Of a stretch of 64,000 nucleotides of DNA, positions 60,001-64,000 are shown one piece after another; the stretch's first letter is position 1, and each line of letters opens with the position of its first letter. Position numbers and translations under genes: made by a program. The notes under the pieces were generated by a model, which worked only from the letters and a program-made list of their open reading frames with translations, was not told the DNA's origin and searched no databases. Source of the DNA: Haemaphysalis longicornis (taxonomy: Eukaryota; Arthropoda; Arachnida; Ixodida; Ixodidae); contig CM023448.1 in NCBI GenBank assembly GCA_013339765.2, positions 191,313,909 to 191,377,908 on the forward strand. The letters run 5' to 3'.

Positions 60001-60374
60001 ATGCTGCTTGCGACGACAAGAACTTACATGTAGTTAAACAGAATATCTGGTCATAACCGAATATATAAATTATCAAATGTAAAATACCTTTACCGATTAC
60101 GAGTCAATAAATTCCATTAATGTTGTTACGTGGCCGCTGTACTAGTGAGACGAACCGTAGTAGATGAGCGGCGGTAATTAATGGGTGGCCATGAGAACAC
60201 GAGCACAGCGCTACGCGCCTGTCTCAGATTTCCGCCTCAGACGAGGAGGATGTAGTATTGAAAAAGAGCCCTGAAAGAACGCAAGACGAAGGAGTAACTG
60301 TACAGGACGAGGTCTATGAAGTCTATGGCGCCACAAATGAAGGAGGAGCAGCTGGATGACCCACGTACGGCCTT
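57049..60374. other. Unassigned DNA
   Basis: No gene was recognised. 59040-59160 is AT-rich with repeated TACCTACATATA. TGTTTCAGGGACCCTTAA near 58889 looks like a single end of a TTAA MITE. GGAGGGACCTTTTAA near 57411 may be another. Confidence 0.35.
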
Positions 60375-60665
60375 GGAGAGAGAGACAAAAATATTTATTG
60401 AGCATTAGGTGCGGGGTGGCCCCTTATTTCAGGTGCGCTGGTACCCGCCAATGCAACTAAGAACCATTCAAGGCCTTTGGAGACGCGCCGGTGTACAGGG
60501 CGTCGGGGAGCGGCATAATCGTCTGCCCTGGTCACGGCGAGGCACAGGCTGGGGACACGAACCTGTGTGCCTGGGTGCGTCTATGGAGGGCCGCGAATAG
60601 GGCGGGCAGTCGCGACCCAAGCACCTTCAGGAGAACGCTTCATGAGCGGGCCGTGATGGGAAAGA
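60375..60665 (-). mobile_element. Possible LINE 3' end
   Basis: On the - strand, GGCCCGCTCATGAAGCGTTC leads to GCACCTAATGCTCAATAAATATTTTTGTCTCTCTCTCC, which has an AATAAA signal and looks like the 3' UTR of a retrotransposon. No protein motif is certain. Confidence 0.3.
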
Positions 60666-61504
60666 CTCAGCAACCTCCACCAAGTCACAATGTTTTAAGT
60701 TTCTAATATTCCCACATCTCCGGAAAAAAAAATTATCTCTATCAGAGTGCACCGCGGGGATATTTAGAAACCCATTAGAGCATTTTTAATTTATTTTTTA
60801 TCCATTCTGGCTGGCACTCTGGAAACGAAGCAAAATCGCAGTGTTTAAGCATCACGTAACAATTCTAGCCCTTGTGCCTAAGTATGTGGCTATGCTGGGC
60901 CAAGTTCTTCCGGGGACGTCAACAGAGGTTAGCCTGCGATGGCAGGCTGCGTGACGTCACGCCGTTTCTAAATTTTTCACCCCGTGGTAACGCGTTCGCA
61001 CTATTGCCAGAAAGAGCCTGCACTTTCGGAAGTGACCGGAAAGCAGCCTGAAAGCATTTTGGCTGGCCTAACGCCTACGTCGTAAGTGGACTGATTCAGT
61101 CAAAAGTAAATGAAAAGGAGGCGCGGCAACAACACAATAGCGTTGCCCTCGAGCTCTCGTTATTATCGCGTACGTGTATGTGGTGTACCGGCTTGTATTT
61201 CCCCGTTCGAGCGCAATGGCTGACGCGAGCGCCAAAAGCGGTCTTAATCTGTAGATAGCCGAGCCATATAACGCGGACCGACAAAGGCCCAGAAAGCACA
61301 AGTTGGCGAGTCCGGGCAATTGCAAGCAACGAACACCGCCAGAGAACGGTCGGCTTACGTCTGTCCCAAAAGTAGAAGCACACGCCGTCGTTCACCAAGT
61401 GAGTACTTGAATTCGCTATGCAGAACTTGGGGCCGCTGTTTTGCCCCAACCCCGTAACCTTCCTGCGCGATGTAATTTGAGGCTGCGGGTTGGCATTAAA
61501 AGAA
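60666..61504. other. Unassigned DNA
   Basis: No gene or repeat family was recognised. Confidence 0.4.
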
Positions 61505-61659
61505 CAGTGAAGCCCCGTTACAACGAAATCACTGTATTCGAAGCGCGTCATGGTCTTTCTGCCATGCAGAGAGTGCAACGATCCCCCTTTTAACGAATTA
61601 TCGCTTATAACTAAACCAGTTTCCGGTCCCGATGACTTCATTATAACGAGGGATTACTG
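61505..61659. mobile_element. 155-bp MITE, pogo/Tigger-like ends
   Basis: CAGTGAAGCCCCGTTACAAC at 61505 and, inverted, CAGTAATCCCTCGTTATAAT ending at 61659. The ends are diverged but collinear, and TA follows the right end. The end motif resembles the 974-bp element at 27429. Confidence 0.6.
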
Positions 61660-63441
61660 TATGTGTGTTGGCGGCCAGAAGAGAGAGGCAGTTCGCAAAG
61701 ATTGAAGGATTTACCCCTGCCGAAATTCTAGATAAAAGTACGGCTGCTCCACATCTGAAAAAAAAAAGGTAAATTAAAGGAGAAAAGCGGATAGATTGAG
61801 AAGAACGTTGGTGGGGGAAAAAGATAAGTCCTATGCAGTCATGAATCCTGAACAAATGCGACAAATAGCTCAGCTGTGTGTAATTTACTTACGAGATTAA
61901 CGCGTAACACGATTTTAAAAGAGCTTGGGGTTGGCTGCATCGCGACTTACCTCCTCTCGCTGGTTTCGGCCCATTGTATACTCATGTTGCTGAAGTCTTC
62001 TTTCATAACTTCCTGCCATAATTTGTGCATTCTTCGTAAAATTTTATTTCTGACTTGTGTAAGAGTACAACTACCTGCTTTTACCAATTTTCTTTTGTCT
62101 ACCGTAAGGAACATCTTCGAACTGTTACTTCTTTTTTTTTTTCAGTCCACGATAATTCAGTAACATATGGAAACGGTTGGCGGAAAAAAAAAATCATTGT
62201 TGAAACTCGGCGACCAATTTTATGACCGAATGTGATACATTTTTGCCTTCATCTAGACGCTACCGGTGCGCACGTAGGAGCAGGTGCTGCTGAATGAGAC
62301 AGACATCTGTAGATCACTGATATTTTTTTTAAACTTTCGGCAGACTGTACCAAACAATGGCACAGGAATGATCGTTTTTTTTTTGCGGCACTGCTACCAC
62401 ATGATGTAGCGATGCTGGATGGAACCGAATAAGATAAATATGGGGATAGGGGAAAGTCCCTGTCTCAATTTAACGTCTTCCCGCGGTGTAAAATGAAACA
62501 GCACGTGAGCCAAAGTACTTCGCCTCCGAAAAAGAAAAAAAAATGAAGCTAATACAGTGGTTAACACAAGGAAAAAGGGGTCCGAGGGCTGTTAAACAAC
62601 CTTTTTAGGCTGACTGTCCGCATGTTCCGCACAGAATGCAGACAGCCTGGTGCTGTTTTCCTGCGTAGAAACCTCTCGGTAGACAACACCATCTCCAGTC
62701 GTTCGACGCACCGGTTAGCTCCCTTCCGAATGTTTCGGCTTCATGAATTAATCCAGGAAATCTGCGTCTGCCGTTCTATTCAACCTGTGGAATTAATGTG
62801 GTACTTTGCCTCACAGATTCAGTTTTAGGGGGGAAGCGGGAGGGGAAACATCTTTGCAAATTGCTTGCTGAGCCTAAAATAGCAATTTTTTTCTATAAAA
62901 CGTGGTCAGAAAAACTTTTGTTGTGTGTTCATCAGTAAGAATACTTCATTAAGATTCCAGCTGCGCACTTAAAAGACGTACGGTACTCCGCTAATTTAGC
63001 TTCTTGGCTCATCTATGCAGCGCCATTGGGGTAATGCTAAGCATCAGCGTGTGCTAAGTGAACATTCGCTACGCTTTCCACTGGTTTTTTATGCCCTTGC
63101 CCTCCAGCCCTCTCCGTTTTTTTATGCATCTTGACCATTCTAGACAAAGGACCATACGGCTATAGCTAGGGCAGTACTCATGCACACCGAATCTTCGAGA
63201 ACACCGGATTGTCGGGTTGTTATGTCGTGTTTTCTCTCACTTATTTTAAACTCTTCTCGCCTTGAAGAAAAAACCGGGCCATCTCCACTAACGTGAAACC
63301 TGGGGATGGGCGAAGCATGCAGTTTATAAATGTATTCTTGGCGCCTTGGCTTTTGTGCCCAGGGAGATGAAACCGTTTGGGGGTAGAGGTACATAGATTT
63401 GCTGTAAAAGTCTCGTGTCCTTGAAGCACGAAGCGTTCTAG
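61660..63441. other. Unassigned DNA
   Basis: No gene was recognised. Short A and T runs occur (61758, 62129, 62184, 62375). Confidence 0.4.
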
Positions 63442-63545
63442 GCGAGGCGTTGGAAAACGGGTGTCCGGATGTGTACGCGTTACGTTCGATGTGTCTTTTA
63501 GTACGCGTTACGTCCTAGCGCGAGGCGTTGGAAAACGAGTGTCCA
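63442..63545 (+). repeat. 78-bp tandem duplication, partial second copy
   Basis: GCGAGGCGTTGGAAAACGGG at 63442 recurs at 63520 with one change. Inside the unit, TACGCGTTACGT also occurs twice (63474 and 63502). Confidence 0.75.
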
Positions 63546-63929
63546 GGGGTTTTAGTATCGTGACTACATGAAACGACGTCGATGACAGGAGGCGCCGACA
63601 GCCCAAGCCCCTAAGGAGCTTTGCCCCTTAAAAAATTGGCGCAGCTTGCAAATTTCTATCAGCCTTTTTTTCGTTGCAGGTGATGCGCACTTCCTGCCAA
63701 CACAACCTTTTTTTCCTTTCCAAATGGCTGTCCCCGCCGCTGCTAACCCCGTACCCCTCGGGCCCTTTGGGGTGGCCCAGTAGTTTGGTTGCTGGTTTCA
63801 TGGTTTAAACTTACCTAACCACATTTTTTAAATGCAGAGCATTTCATTAACTCACGATGTCACCCGCGTTGACGTCCGTAGTCCGCAACGCACCCCTCCC
63901 TACTATTTAAAAAGAAAATACTATCCGGC

Positions 63930-63999
63930 GCCCGGTTTCGATCCCTTGACCCTGCGGGCGGAACGCAATGTACATTGTGCTCTACCCACTGCGCCACAA
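63930..63999 (-). repeat. tRNA-like sequence at the window edge
   Basis: On the - strand TGGCGCAGTGGGTAGAGCAC is a good D-arm/A box and GGGATCGAAACC a near B box, but the acceptor ends do not pair. It is probably a tRNA pseudogene or the head of a second SINE family. Confidence 0.45.
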
Positions 64000-64000
64000 A

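Noticed and set aside
63930..63999. Functional tRNA gene on the - strand
   Set aside because: The acceptor stem does not pair, and the B box has GATCGAAACC instead of the usual GTTCGANNCC.

Overview
The window looks like gene-poor, repeat-rich nuclear DNA of an arthropod, most likely a hard tick. The evidence is several copies of a tRNA-headed SINE that resembles the tick Ruka family, tick-style RTE, I, CR1 and zf-RVT LINEs, a Penelope-like element, many TTAA-flanked MITEs, and one host gene with clear spliceosomal exons. No bacterial operons, rRNA genes, CRISPR arrays or convincing functional tRNA genes were seen.

Host gene. Two exons on the + strand (10784-10919 and 23411-23652) join in phase across a 12,491-bp intron. 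They encode the last 125 residues of a CAP/SCP-domain protein of the GAPR-1 (GLIPR2) type. The first exon, which should hold the HNxxR part of the domain, was not found and probably lies upstream of position 1. A polyadenylation signal follows at 23764.

Repeats, left to right. 1-480: I-type LINE fragment (-). 982-1489: MITE with near-perfect terminal repeats. 5140-8566: almost full-length but dead RTE LINE (+) with a SINE inside it. 9400-9819: TTAA MITE. 10784-23785: CAP gene; its intron holds a diverged dispersed repeat, a long I-type LINE (-) carrying a foldback element and a SINE, two more SINEs, and a zf-RVT LINE (-) split by a MITE. 24470-26745: rearranged I-type LINE pieces on both strands. 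27429-28402: 974-bp element with 21-bp perfect pogo/Tigger-like ends. 29144-30923: possible 1.8-kb TTAA element. 31815-32268: best-preserved copy of the TTAA MITE. 33595-36212: foldback and an array of short hairpins. 36925-37230: zf-RVT fragment (+). 37415-38823: fairly fresh CR1 3' end (-). 44561-48342: two SINEs, a CCGG-rich repeat, a 30-bp perfect palindrome and an RTE 3' fragment. 51369-52598: possible AGGC-rich DNA element. 53260-57048: I-type fragment, Penelope-like 3' end with inverted termini, and a second RTE LINE.

Apart from the CAP gene, nothing here looks like a working gene set. The information lies in how the mobile elements are nested and how they ended. No new multi-gene system was found. 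The least explained structures are the hairpin array at 34.4-36.2 kb, the CCGG-rich tract at 46.7-47.1 kb, the inverted-terminus Penelope copy and the templated scramble inside the first RTE.
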